Assembly: GCA_029582155.1 (NCBI GenBank)
Contig: CM055907.1
Span: forward strand, 29,094,432-29,158,431
Source of the DNA: Panopea generosa
Lineage: Eukaryota; Mollusca; Bivalvia; Adapedonta; Hiatellidae
Direction: 5' to 3'
Length of the DNA stretch: 64,000 bases
Positions 48,161-61,227 of the stretch are shown piece after piece. Position 1 is the first letter of the stretch, and the number at the start of each line of letters is the position of its first letter. The position numbers and the translations under genes are program-made. The notes beneath the pieces were generated by a model. That model did no database searches and was not told where the DNA came from. It saw nothing but the letters and a program-made list of their open reading frames with translations.

Positions 48161-49495
48161 AGGATGAGCATGTGGATTGGGTGCAGGATGAAAAATCTAT
48201 ACCAGGTAAAAATATGCTAAAAGCCTTGTAATAAACTAATGAGAACATTATGAAGTTTGCAACAGACTCTAACAGTTCTAAGTGTCAATCAATGGTTTGG
48301 AGCAGTTTGGAATCAAGACATGTATTACATGTACATTATAATTATATCAGCTCATCTGAAGCAGTCAATTGTGATTGATAATACTGTAAAACACTTTAAA
48401 TTTGTGTAAAATGTTGAATTTGTAACATTTGAACAGCAAAGTCACCAGAGAGTATTCAGATATTGTAAAGTGAACAAATCTTTGAATTCACAATGGTTGA
48501 TACTCACGAATAATAGCGAAAATAAAGTTTTTGATAATAAAAAGTGTTAAAAACAAATAACAACACTGGATACAATACACCACCATGTACACATTTCTTT
48601 TTTGATATTGGTTCTGTTAGATATAACATAAAGGTTACTTGACATGCAGGAAGAAAGGATGAAAACTTGTAAATACTGTACCAGAGATCCATGCAGGATG
48701 ATATATACATTTATACCTCTCACGCAGCATCATGTAGGAGTTAAGTTCCTGAACACTGCAGGATATTTAAAGTATAGTTATAGATGTGTTTGAAAATTGT
48801 CTCTTAATCTATATGCTGTTTTGTTACAAAATATTTGAATCAGTATAATTATTATTTCAGTATAATATAATAAATCACCAACAACTCATTATTTCATTGA
48901 CAACTTGTATTCCACTTATTTGTCAAGTTGACATTTTGTGAAGTTAAAAAATTGACTGAAAATCCACTAGAAGAATCTGCCTACACATATGCCCTTAAAT
49001 GGCGGAATATATGAATATACATGGTTACAAGGGCTTGTCATAAAAATAATATGTTACCCAAAATAAAATATATATCAGTAAGCGGAAGTTTTAGGTTGGG
49101 ATTGTTTAATGGAGATATTAACAGGAAAATCGTCAGAACTCCTTAAAAACTTGGCCAGAAGTTAATAATCTGAATACACATTACGAGCCTTTTTAGCAGG
49201 TAAAATTTAATCATAGGAAATGGTCATAAATGTATTTTAAAGAACTTTATCATAGGCACAGTGTAAAATTGTTTCCGTTCAAGTGTCATTGTGCCATAAC
49301 TTTCAGTGGCTTCATCAACATAAATTGTATATAGAATCAGTGTGACTTACAAATAAATAAATATGTAACCCATCATTATAACACTTTTTTTATCTATTTT
49401 ACTTTTGAAAATAGCAATTAAGTATATTAAAAAATAGTAATTTTTATATTGTGTTTCGATATATTTATTTCAATACTAGTATAACAATAAATACA
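48161..49495. other. Unique AT-rich DNA
   Basis: No gene, repeat or element recognised. Confidence 0.5.
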
Positions 49496-49499
49496 TGTT

Positions 49500-52400
49500 T
49501 ACAGACAAGGAAGTCAGAACCAGCATGCTGTATAAACCTCAGCTTCTTTTTGGTCTATTATGCCTTACTAGGCCTAATTGCTCTTTGTCCGGGGAGGTCA
49601 GACCCAGCATGCTGTATAAACTTCAGCTTCTCTTCGGTCTATTATGCCATACTAGGTCTAATTGCCCTTTGTCCCGGGAGGTCAGACCCAGCATGCTGTA
49701 TAAACCTCAGCTTCTCTTCAGTCTATTATGCCATACTAGGTCTAATTGCCCTTTGTCCGGGGAAGTCATACCCAGCATGCTGTATAAACCTCAGCTTCTT
49801 TTCGGTCTATTATGCCATACAAGGTCTAATTGCCCTTTGTCCGGGGAGGTAAGACCCAGCATGCTGTATAAACCTCAGCTTCTCTTCAGTCTATTATGCC
49901 ATACAAGGTCTAATTGCCCTTTGTCCGGGGAAGTCATACCCAGCATGCTATATAAACATCAGTTTCCCTTTGGTCTATTACGCCTTACTAGGTCTAATTG
50001 CCCTTGGTCCGGGGAGGTCAGACCCAGCATGCTATATAAACCTCAGCTTCTCTTCAGTCTATTATGCCATACTAGGTCTAATTGCCCTTTGTCTGGGGAG
50101 GTTAGACACAGCATGCTATATAAACCTCAGCTTCCTTTCAGTCTTTGATGCCATACTAGGTCTAATTGCCCTTGGTCCGGGGAAGTCAGACCCAGCATGC
50201 TATATAAACCGTAGCTTCCCTTCGGTCTATTTTGCCATACAAGGTCTAAATGCCCTTGGTCTGGGGATGTCAGACCAAGCATGCTATATAAAAATCAGCT
50301 TCCCTTTGGTCCATTATACCATACTAGGTCTAATTGCCCCTGGTTGGTCCGGGGAAGTCCGACCCAGCATGCTATATAAACCTCAGCTTCCCTTGGGTGT
50401 ATTATGCCATACTAGATCTAATTGCCCTTGGTCCGAGGAGATCATACCCAGCATGCTATATAAACCTCAGTTTCCGTTTAGTCTATTTTGCCATACTAGG
50501 TATAATTGCCCTTTGGTCTGGGAAAGTCAGATCAAGCATGCTATATAAACATCAGCTTCCCTTTGGTCCATTATGCCATACTAAGTCTAATTGCCCTTGG
50601 TCTGGGGAGGTCAGACCCAGCATGCTATATAAACCTTAGCTTCCCTTGGGTCTATTATGTCATACTAGGTCTAATTGCCCTTGGTCTTGTAAAGTCAGAC
50701 CCAGCATGGTATATAAACCTCAGCTTCCCTTCAATCTATTATGCTATACTAGGTCTAATTGCCCTTGGTCCTGGGAAGTCAGACCCAGCATGCTGTATAA
50801 ACCTCAGCTTCCCTTGGGTCTATTATGCCATACTAGGTCTAATTGCCCTTGGTCCAGGGAATTCAGACCCAGCATGCTATATAAACATCAGCTTCCCTTC
50901 AGTCTATTATGCCACACTAGGTGTAATTGCCCTTTGTCCGGGGAGGTCAGACCCAGCATGCTATATAAACCTCAGCTTCCCTTTGGTCCATTATGCCATA
51001 CTAGGTCTAATTGCCTTTGCTCCGGGGAGGTCAAACCCAGCATGCAATATAAACCTCAGCTTCCCTTTGGTCCATTATGCCATACTAGGTATAATTGCCC
51101 TTGGTCCAGGGAAGTCAGACCCAGCATGCTATATAAACCTCAGCCTCTCTTTGGTCCATTATGCCATACAAGGACTAATTGCCCTTTGTCGGGGGATGTC
51201 AGACCCAGCATGCTATATAAACCTCAGCTTCTATTCAGATTATTATGCCATACTAGGTTTAATTGCCCTTTGTCCGGGGAAGTCAGACCCAGCATGCTAT
51301 ATAAACCTCAGCTTCCCTTTGGTCTATTATGCCATACTAGGTCTAATTGCCTTTGGTCTGGGGAAGTCATACCTAGCATACTACATAAACGTCACCTTCT
51401 CTCGGGTCCATTATGCCATACTAGGTCTAATTGCTCTTGGTCTGGGGAAGTCGGACCCAGCATGCTATATAAACCTCAGCTTTCCTTTGGTCTATTATGC
51501 CATACTAGGTATAATTGCCTTTGGTCCAGGGAAGTCAGACTCAGCATGCTATATAAACCTCAGCTTCACTTTGATCTATTATGCCATACTAGGTCTAATT
51601 GCCCTTGGTCCGGGGAGGTCAAACCCAGCATGCTATATAAACCTCAGCTTCCCTTTGGGCCATTATGCCATACTAGGTCTAATTGCCCTTGGTCCGGGGA
51701 GGTCAAACCCAGCATGCTATATAAACATCAGTTTCCCTTTGGTCTATTATGCCATACTAGGTCTAATTGCCCTTTGTCCGGGAAAGTCAGACCCAGCATG
51801 CTATATGAACCTCAGCTTCTCTTTGGTCCATTATGCCATACTAGGTCTAATTGCCCTTTGTCTGGGGAAGTCAGAACCAGCATGCTATATAAACCTCAGC
51901 TTCTCTTTGGTCTATAATGCGCTACTAGGTCTAATTGCTCTTTGTCCAGGGAAGTCAGACCCAGCATGATATATAAACCTCAGCTTCCCTTTGGTCTATT
52001 ATGCCATACTAGGTCTAATTGACCTTTGTCCGGGGAAGTCAGACCCAGCATGCTATATAAACCTCAGCTTCTCTTTTGTCCATTATACCATACTAGGTCT
52101 AATTGCCCTTGGTCTGGGGAAGTCATACCTAGCATACTACATAAACCTTAGCTTCTCTCGGGTCCATTATACAATAATAGGTCTAACTGCCCTTGGTCCG
52201 GGGAAGTCAGACCCAGCATGCTATATAAACCTCAGCTTCCCTTCTGTCCATTATGCCATACTAGGTTCTATTGCCCTTAGTCCGGGGAGGTCAGACACAG
52301 CGTGCTATATAAACCTCAGCTTCCTTTCAGTCTTTGATGCCATACTAGGTCTAATTGCCCTTGGTCCAGGGAAGTCAGACCCAGCATGCTATATAAACCT

Positions 52401-52700
52401 CAGCTTCCCTTCGGTCTATTATTTCATACTAGGTCTAATTGCCCTTGGTCCAAGGAAGTCAGACCCAGCACACCATATAAACCTCAGCTTTCCTTTGGTC
52501 TATTATGCCATACTAGGTCTTATTGCTCTCGGTCCGGGGAAGTCAGACCCAGCATGCTATATAAACCTTAGCTTCCCTTGGGTCTATTATGCCATACTAG
52601 GTCTAATTGCCCTTGGTCCGGGGAAGTCAGACCCAGCATGCTGTTTAAACTTCAGCTTCTCTTGAGTCCATTATGCCATACTAGGTTTAATTACCCTTGG
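49500..52700. repeat. 84-bp minisatellite, about 38 copies
   Basis: The unit has GTCAGACCCAGCATGCTATA, TAAACCTCAGCTTCCCTTTG, GTCTATTATGCCATACTAGG and TCTAATTGCCCTTGGTCCGG. The first five units read CTGTATAAAC, most others CTATATAAAC. The unit is exactly 28 codons, so one + frame stays open for 487 codons (DPACYINLSFPLVYYAILGL) and another for 423 (LLCHTRSNCPWSGEVRPSML). Two frames open over the same stretch argue against coding. Confidence 0.94.
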
Positions 52701-52985
52701 TCCATAAACTTATACTTAAACATATACATGTGTTATTTGTTTAATATGCCATTATATTCTAGTAAAATCCAAATCTGTAGAAATTATGCAAAGATTATGT
52801 CAAGAAAAAGATAATTCCTGGTTTGATGGTGACTTCCACTTGCAGTTAGTTTCTAGTTATTGGCAACTCTATGGAAAGAAATTTCTTATCTGTGAGTGAC
52901 TACTTAAAATACAATTTAATGTTTTATTGTTTGCGGACCTGGAAACATGGATGGTTGTTGGATGAGTAATGTGTTGGAGGATCTG
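52701..52985. other. Short unique spacer between two large arrays
   Basis: No element recognised; the open frame entering from the array ends here. Confidence 0.5.
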
Positions 52986-52989
52986 TAAT

Positions 52990-55900
52990 CTGTCTGTCTG
53001 GCAATGGGAGTGTAACTCTTACATTCCTCTGACACACACACCATTATGATGTGTGGTTTGTGTAACCCCAGGTTGTGGTCTCAGGTCTGGCGGAGGGAGT
53101 GTAACCATTATGATGTGTGGTTTGTGTAACCCCAGGTTGTGGTCCTAGATCTGGCGGAGGGAGTGTAACCATTATGATGTGTGGTTTGTGTAACCCCAGG
53201 TTGTGGTCCCAGGTCTGGCAGAGGGAGTGTAACCATTATGATGTGTGGTTTGTGTAACCCCAGGTTGTAGTCCAAGGTCTGGCGGAGGGAGTGTAACCAT
53301 TATGATGTGTGGTTTGTGTAACCCCAGGTTGTAGTCCAAGGTCTGGCGGAGGGAGTGTAACCATTATGATGTGTGGTTTGTGTAAACCCAGGTTGTGGTC
53401 CTAGATCTGGTGGAGGGAGTGTAACCATTATGATGTGTGGTTTGTGTAACCCCAGGTTGTGGTCCCAGATCTGGTGGAGGGAGTGTAACCATTATGATGT
53501 GTGATTTGTGTAACCCCAGGTTATGGTCCTAGATCTGGTGGAGGGAGTGTAACCATTATGATGTGTGGTTTGTGTAACCCCAGGTTGTGGTCCCAGGTCT
53601 GGTGGAGGGAGTGTAACTCTTACATTCCTCTGACACACACACCATTATGATGTGTGGTTTGTGTAAACCCAGGTTGTGGTCCTAGATCTGATGGAGGGAG
53701 TGTAACCATTATAATGTGTGGTTTGTGTAACAACAGGTTGTGGTTCCGGGTCTGGTGGAGGGAGTGTAACTCTTACATTCCTCTGACACATACACCATTA
53801 TGATGTGTGGTTTGTGTAAACCCAGGTTGTGGTCCTAGATCTGGTGAAGGGAGTGTAACCATTATGATGTGTGGTTTGTGTAACCCAAGGTTGTGGTCCT
53901 AGATCTGGTGGAGGGAGTGTAACCATTATGATGTGTGGTTTGTGTAACCCCAGGTTGTGGTCCCAGGTCTGGCGGAGGGAGTGTAACTCTTACATTCCTC
54001 TGACACACACACCATTATGATGTGTGGTTTGTGTAAACCCAGGTTGTGGTCCTAGATCTGGTGGAGGGAGTGTAACCATTATGATGTGTGGTTTGTGTAA
54101 CAACAGGTTGTGGCCCAGGGTCTGGCGGAGGGTGTGTAACTCTTACATTCCTCTGACACACACACCATTATGATGTGTGGTTTGTGTAAACCCAGGTTGT
54201 GGTCCTAGATCTGGTGGAGGGAGTGTAACCATTATGATGTGTGGTTTGTGTAACCCCAGGTTGTGGTCCTAGATCTGGTGGAGGGAGTGTAACCATTATG
54301 ATGTGTGGTTTGTGTAATCCCAGGTTGTGGTCCCAGGTCTGGCGGAGGGAGTGTAACTCTTACATTCCTCTGACACACACACCATTAGGATGTGTGGTTT
54401 GTGTAAACCCAGGTTGTTGTCCTAGATCTAGTGGAGGGAGTGTAACCATTATGATGTGTGGTTTGTGTAACAACAGGTTGTGGTCCCGGGTCTGGTGGAC
54501 GGTGTGTAACGCTTACATTCCTCTGACACACACACCATTATGATGTGTGGTTTGTGTAAACCCAGGTTGTGATCCTAGATCTGGTGGAGGGAGTGTAACC
54601 ATTATGATGTGTGGTTTGTGTAACCCCAGGTTGTGGTCCCAGGTCTGGTGGAGGGAGTATAACCATTATGATGTGAGGTTTGTGTAACCCCAGGTTGTGG
54701 TCCCAGGTCTGGTGGAGGGAGTGTAATCATTATGATGTGTGGTTTGTGTAACCCCAGGTTGTGGTCCCAGGTCTGGCTGAGGGAGTGTAACCATTATGAT
54801 GTGTGGTTTGTGTAACCCCAGGTTGTGGTCCCGGGTCTGGCTGAGGGAGTGTAACCATTATGATGTGTGGTTTGTGTAACCCCAGGTTGTGGTCCAAGGT
54901 CTGGCGGAGGAAGTGTAATCATTATGATGTGTGGTTTGTGTAACCCAAAGTTGTGGTCCCAGGTCTGACGATGGGAGTGTAACTCTTACATTCCTCCGAC
55001 ACACACACCATTATGATGTGTGGTTTGTGTAACCCTAGGTTGTGGTCCCAGGTCTGGTGGAGGGAGTGTAACTGTTATATTCCTCCCACACACACACCAT
55101 TATGATGTGTGGTTTATGTAACCCCAGCTTGTGGTCCTGGGTCTGGCGGAAGGAGTGTAACCATCATGATGTGTGTTTTGTGTAATCTCAGGTTATGGTC
55201 CCAGGTCTTGCAGAGGTTTTGTAACCATTATGATGTGTGGTTTGTGTAACCCAAGGTTGTGGTCCCAGGTCTCGCGGAGGAAGTGTTACTCTTACATTCC
55301 TCCGACACACACACCATTATGATGTGAGGTTTGTGTAACCCCAGGTTGTGGTCCCAGGTCTGGCGGAGGCAGTGTAACCATTGTGATGTGTGGTTTGTGA
55401 AAACCCTGGTTGTGGTCCCAGGTGTGGCGGAGGCAGTGTAACCATTATGATGTGTGGTTTGTGTAAACCCAGGTTGTGGTCCAAGGTCTGGCGGAGGGAG
55501 TGTAACCATAATGATGTGTGGTTTGTGTAACCCCAGGTTGTGGTCCCATGTCTGGCGGAGGAAGTGTAACCATAATGATGTGTGGTTTGTGTAACCCCAG
55601 GTTGTGGTCCCAGGTCTGGCGGAGGGAGTGTAACCATAATGATGTGTGGTTTGTGTAACCCCAGGTTGTGGTCCCAGGTCTGGCGGACGCAGTGTAACCA
55701 TTATGATGTGTGGTTTGTGTAACCCCAGGTTGTGGTCCCAGGTCTGGCGGAGGCAGTGTAACCATTATGATGTGTGGTTTGTGTAAACCCTGGTTGTGGT
55801 CCCAGGTCTGGCGGAGGCAGTGTAACCATTATGATGTGTGGTTTGTGTAACTCCAGGTTGTGGTCCCAGGTCTGGCGGAGGCAGTGTAACCATTATGATG

Positions 55901-57890
55901 TGTGGTTTGTGTAACCCCAGGTTGTGGTCCCAGGTCTGGCGGAGGCAGTGTAACCATTATGATGTGTGGTTTGTGTAACCCCAGGTTGTGGTCCCAGGTC
56001 TGGCGGAGGCAGTGTAACCATTATGATGTGTGGTTTGTGTAACCCCAGGTTGTGGTCCCAGGTCTGGCGGAGGCAGTGTAACCATTATGATGTGTGGTTT
56101 GTGTAACCCCAGGTTGTGGTCCCAGGTCTGGCGGAGGCAGTGTAACCATTATGATGTGTGGTTTGTGTAACCCCAGGTTGTGGTCCCAGGTCTGGCGGAG
56201 GCAGTGTAACCATTATGATGTGTGGTTTGTGTAAACCCTGGTTGTGGTCCCAGGTCTGGCGGAGGCAGTGTAACCATTATGATGTGTGGTTTGTGTAACC
56301 CCAGGTTGTGGTCCCAGGTCTGGTGGAGGCAGTGTAACCATTATGATGTGTGGTTTGTGTAAACCCTGGTTGTGGTCCCAGGTCTGGTGGAGGGAGTGTA
56401 ACCATTATGATGTGTGGTTTATGTAACCCCAGGTTGTGGTCCCAAGTCTGGCGGAGGGAGTGTAACCATTATGATGTGTGGTTTGTGTAACCCCTGGTTG
56501 TGGTCCCAGGTCTGGTGGAGGGAGTGTAACCATTATGATGTGTGGTTTATGTAACCCCAGGTTGTGGTCCCAGGTCTGGTGGAGGGTGTGTAACCATTGT
56601 GATGTGTGGTTTGTGTAAACCCTGGTTGTGATCCCAGGTCTGGCAGAGGGAGTGTAACTCTTACATTCCTCTGACACACACACCATTATGATGTGTGGTT
56701 TGTGTAAACCCAGGTTGTGGTCCTAGATCTGGTGGAGGGAGTGTAACCATTATGATGTGTGGTTTGTGTAACAACAGGTTGTGGTCCCGGGTCTGGTGGA
56801 GGGTGTGTAACTCTTACATTCCTCTGACACACACACCATTATGATGTGTGGTTTGTGTAAACCCAGGTTGTGGTCCTAGATCTGGTGGAGGGAGTGTAAC
56901 CATTATGATGTGTGGTTTGTGTAACCCCAGGTTGTGGTCCTAGATCTGGTGGAGGGAGTGTAACCATTATGATGTGTGGTTTGTGTAACAACAGGTTGTG
57001 GTCCCGGGTCTGGTGGAGGGTGTGTAACCATTATGATGTGTGGTTTGTGTAACCCCAGGTTGTGGTCCCAGTTCTGGAGGAGGGAGTGTAACCATAATGA
57101 TGTGTGGTTTGTGTAACCCCAGGTTGTGGTCCCAGGTCTGGCGGAGAGAGTGTAACTCTTACATTCCTCTGACACACACACCGTTATGATGTGTGGTTTA
57201 TGTAAACCCAGGTTGTGGTCCTAGATCTGGTGGAGGGAGTGTAACCATTATGATGTGTGGTTTGTGTAACAACAGGTTGTGGTCCCGGGTCTGGTGGAGG
57301 GTGTGTAACCATTATGATGTGTGGTTTGTGTAACCCCAGGTTGTGGTCCCAGGTCTGGAGGAGGGAGTGTAACCATAATGATGTGTGGTTTGTGTAACCC
57401 CAGGTTGTGGTCCCAGGTCTGGCGGAGAGAGTGTAACCATTATGATGTGTAGTTTGTGTAACCCCAGGTTGTGGTCCCAGGTCTGGCGGAGGGAGTGTAA
57501 CCATTATGATGTGTGGTTTGTGTAACCCCAGGTTGTGGTCCCAGGTCTGGCGGAGGCAGTGTAACCATTATGATGTGTGGTTTGTGTAACCCCAGGTTGT
57601 GGTCCCAGGTCTGGCGGAGAGAGTGTAACCATTATGATGTGTAGTTTGTGTAACCCCAGGTTGTGGTCCCAGGTCTGGCGGAGGGAGTGTAATCATTATG
57701 ATGTGTGGTTTGTGTAACCCCAGGTTGTGGTCCCAGGTCTGGCGGAGGCAGTGTAACCATTATGATGTGTGGTTTGTGTAACTCCAGGTTGTGGTCCCAG
57801 GTCTGGGGATTGGAATGTAAATCTTACATTTCTCAGACACACACACCATTATGATGTGTGTTTTGTGTAACCCCAGGTTGTAGTCCAAGG
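52990..57890. repeat. 64-bp minisatellite with 89-bp variant and higher-order structure
   Basis: About 70 units carry GTAACCATTATGATGTGTGG, TTTGTGTAACCCCAGGTTGT and GGTCCCAGGTCTGGCGGAGG. Some are lengthened by about 25 bases (TCTTACATTCCTCTGACACA plus CACAC) between GTAAC and CATTATG. Between about 53620 and 54510 the long units sit at alternating 217- and 152-bp steps, a period near 369 bp. The segment 55360-56340 is nearly homogeneous, while 56655-57430 again has mixed types. Confidence 0.94.
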
Positions 57891-58278
57891 TCTCTTCCCT
57901 TCACAGATTATATTTCAGAAACTAATTTTACCTATGATTGTTCAATAAGACTGTGGTCTATTTGTTTAACCGTTTACTTGGGAACAATGAACAGGTCTGA
58001 AAAAAGACAAAACAATGAACATGGATTGAAAAAAGACAATAATGAAACAAGTTGTAACATTCCTTAACATGTACTGTTTGTAAGTCATTATAGATACTAG
58101 TACTATATATCTTTAAAGACTACAATCCTCTATCTCCCCGAAGTCTTTGGTAAGTTATTCCAAACAAAGACTAAAAAAATGGAACAAACATTTGAAAAAT
58201 AAACAGTTTCCTTGATAAATGGGGATATACATGTACATTAATTATAATGTCAACTGTCAATAGGAATAAATGCCTAGT
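57891..58278. other. AT-rich DNA with the candidate microexon
   Basis: Apart from the candidate exon at 58119-58149 nothing is recognised. Confidence 0.45.
58119..58149 (+). CDS. Candidate 31-nt microexon of the proline-rich gene
   Basis: Between CTTTAAAG and TTTG|GTAAGT lies a 31-nt segment which, entered in phase 1 as the exon ending at 43856 requires, reads D-YNPLSPRSL and exits in phase 2. The SP-rich peptide suits the rest of the protein. The acceptor has a weak pyrimidine tract and such a short match can arise by chance, so this is only a candidate. Confidence 0.22.
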
Positions 58279-58870
58279 CTAATATATGTTATTTAGGCTT
58301 ATAACCAAGTCACATGTCATAGTCATTGTGCCATGATGGCTGTCTGGTAGAGCATCCTGCGGGTGGACATGGCTGTCAGTTTTGGGTGTATGATCATGTG
58401 ATGTAGCGTTCGATGTCATCATGTCTGGTGGTGTGAGCAGTGCATCCGTTTCGGCAGGCCTTCCACCACTAGTAGTATCAGGTCCCTCTGTGTTTGTTGA
58501 TTGCGAATCATTGATCAATACCAAGCGATGACAGCTATTATTGAGAATTGATGACTTCTGACCAGCTTTTGATTGTGTCGCAGCAGGTGTCGGGTTGGTT
58601 ATGATAGGCAGAGGTTTACCTGGAGAACTCGGTAGATTTTTTTGGTTATTACCCAAAGGCTCAAGTCTCATGGAAGGAGGGTCAGGCTTCCACATGCCAA
58701 TGTCCTTGTCAATTGATAGGCATGATGGTATCGTGTAGACAGGAACATATCATCTAAGAAATTTCCTGTTACGGAGATTAACATGTCCTGATCTGTCTAC
58801 ACAAACTTGTCCCATTTAAGAGGGTGTAGGCCAATCTGGTTCTGAATGCGTACATGGTCACTGACAGAAA
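58279..58870 (-). pseudogene. Ty3/gypsy-type retrotransposon pol C-terminal remnant
   Basis: On the minus strand, from about 58865 down, the sequence reads HVRIQNQIGLHPLKWDK; after an internal loss of roughly ten codons and a frame change it reads VDRSGHVNLRNRKFLR, a stop, then YVPVYTIPSC. It continues in a shifted frame into a 138-codon open stretch starting MWKPDPPSMRLEPLG and rich in Pro, Ser, Thr and His. The first parts match the conserved end of metazoan Ty3/gypsy integrases (RIQNQ, KWDK, DGSGR, LRNRKFLR). Protease, RT, RNase H and the integrase catalytic core are absent and no LTR was found. It is a decayed fragment; family assignment is from remembered motifs. Confidence 0.7.
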
Positions 58871-59095
58871 GTGGTAACAGTCTAAACAAATCTCAAACAA
58901 TATCATAATTATGCATGTTAATAAATGTGTTTTTTGTGATTTTACTTTTAAAGAAACTTTAAAAAAACTGATATTTTAAGAAAATAAAACTTGAAACAAA
59001 GATAAGATTTAAATATAAACACACTAAACCTTTCAATGTTTCATTTCGGATAAATAATCTAAATGTGTTTATAAAATATTGATAACACAACAAGC

Positions 59096-59302
59096 AGGGC
59101 CTGATTAGCTCCGACTGACTATCAATCCAGGAATTGTGAGTTTGAATCCCTGCCTGGTCACAATCTCTGTGATGGTTGATATACGACATTGCATCTCATT
59201 ATAATTCATCTCTCACCGCTGATTGTGGAAAAGTTATCAGTTACTTGCAGAGATGGGGTGTGCTCGAGTACTGGTTGTCCTTCCAGTATCCCAGGAGATT
59301 TA
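59096..59302 (+). mobile_element. SINE-A with head, 3' end shortened
   Basis: GGGCCTGATTAGCTCCGACT and ACTATCAATCCAGGAATTGT make the head; the body has ATATACGACATTGCATCTCA and AGTTATCAGTTACTTGCAGA; it stops after ATCCCAGGAGATT near an A-rich run. Confidence 0.82.
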
Positions 59303-59672
59303 ATAAAAAAAAAAAATATTTTGTAATTCATAATAATTATGATGCCTGGATTTATGTTTAATGATTAATGAAAAAATTAAAGGTTTCTAAAACCTTCCAA
59401 AATGAAGGAATTAAAGTTGATAATAATACGATACTGTTTATTCTGTGATTGGATATATAAGTCAGATCTGGCTGTGTTACTCTTGAAATGCCATGTTTCA
59501 TGTTTGCTGATACATTTTATTCTGTACATTAAGGTATTTTATTCTTCATTGTACATAAAAAGTTATTTTGTAGAGTCTGAGTGCATTGGTAATGCGGTAG
59601 AGCATCCAAACCAGGATTGGGTAGTCGTGAGTTTAGTACCCTGCTTCATGTAATGGATTAATCATCTGTCAT
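59303..59672. other. AT-rich spacer
   Basis: A tRNA-like stretch (GGTAATGCGGTAGAGCATCC, about 59588) precedes the next element and may be part of it. Confidence 0.4.
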
Positions 59673-60060
59673 TTGTTCGGTTCCCAGCTAATAGGGAACA
59701 GGTGGTCATGGGTATGGTCCTCTGCTAACGCCAGTGTGTAGATCCTTGAGAAAGACACTTTATCCACATATGTTTATAGCAGGAGACTTGATGAGAGAGA
59801 TTTTTCTCAGTTGTAAGAACTTTCACAATGGTTGTTTAAAAAGCAAAAAATCACTGAAATCTGAAATTAATTGTTCAGATTCTTTTCTTTCTCTCTCTGT
59901 CTCTGCATAGGTCCTTTGTATAATATGTATTAGCATTTCATTTAAAAAAAATCCAAATACTGAATTTTAAATATAATTTGTCTTTCTTGCCAAAGTCCTT
60001 AAAAATTGTAAAATAGAGGAATATTATACCTAATAATATTATAAAATGCAATAATTTTTC
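59673..60060 (+). mobile_element. SINE-C-related element, copy 1
   Basis: GGTGGTCATGGGTATGGTCC, CCTTGAGAAAGACACTTTAT and GCAGGAGACTTGATGAGAGA, then TTCTTTCTCTCTCTGTCTCT and CTTAAAAATTGTAAAATAGA, line up over about 390 bp with 61829-62230. The GACACTTTATCCACATATG segment is shared with SINE-C at 12044. Confidence 0.72.
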
Positions 60061-61227
60061 ATCTTGTGCTTAAAATTTCAATTTTGTAAAATTGCACATC
60101 ACCACAAATTTTGCATCCAAGGTTGATCTACTCAACTTAAGGCAGTATATCTCAAGTTATAGGGATTACCCCAACATCTCATTGTAACTTCAAATAACAA
60201 GACCATTTTTTGTGTCTGATTCAGATAAGATGTGATGTCATTGAGATGTTATAGATTTTATTGTCTCGCACACATTAGGTGGTCAACATATGTTATATCA
60301 AAGCAGGTTTATTGCACCGTTTTTACTTTCTGAACATTTTTATTTTATCAGGGTGTTGTCTGATTTCAATGACTACTGTTGATTTATATAAATATGGTGT
60401 AGTTCATGTGCTGCTTTTGGGAGGTATTCTCTTCTTCATTTGCGATTGATATGTAAATTGATGTTCAGATTAAATGGAGTCAGTTGCTCAATAACTGTTG
60501 GTGAAAATAGAAAAAAACTTCACTCAAGTGTTCACGCAATTGTCAGTATTAGAACTTTATAATTATGTCTCTCCATTTTGAAAAGAATTACTGGATTTAG
60601 AAATTTGCTTTCAATCCAGTTTCTCTGAGTAATTGTTAATAGGATTAATGCAATGGAACCAAACAATTGCTTAGATGTTCTGTTGCATGTCAAGGGTCTG
60701 ATAGCATTGAAGGCATGAACATGCATTCAGGAAAGGTAAGGCAGTTACAGGAATTTGTTTAAAATCCAGATTGTCTGTGGTATGTTCTGGGGTGATTTTC
60801 AAAACAGTTTTATTCAGTTATTTTACCTTTTCAGTAAATCTTAAATTATGTATGAATTTGTTTGGTGTTAAATAGATTAACAATTGTGGTGTTAACAACT
60901 AAAGTCTCCAGCACAAACCTGGGGAAACTGCAAGGGTTGACAGATATGCTGATGTGACCTGCACATCTATCTCTCTTGATTTTGAATACTTATAAATTTG
61001 TATTAAAGCCAGTTACACAGTAATTGTAGTGGGGGAATCAAATGAATTTTTGCACAAATGTTCACATAGATATCTTGATTTGAACTGCTTAAATTCCATC
61101 ATAACTCTTTCAGAGTTATCACTTGTGATGTGACAAAATGTAGTATCGAATATGTGATACAGTGACAACCTGTAACTTACAGTACTGTGTTTTATGCTGT
61201 GAAGTAATGTAAAGTACTATTTTGTAC
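60061..61227. other. Unique AT-rich DNA
   Basis: A donor-like GGAAAG|GTAAGG at about 60735 has no acceptor giving an open frame. No gene seen. Confidence 0.5.

Noticed and set aside
50506-51969. 487-codon open frame with a hydrophobic 28-residue period
   Set aside because: A second frame is open for 423 codons over the same stretch, the period is the 84-bp unit, and there is no splice or start context. Kept only as a finding.
60660-60740. Exon ending at the donor-like GGAAAG|GTAAGG
   Set aside because: The upstream frames I checked meet stop codons before a plausible acceptor and the composition is not coding-like.
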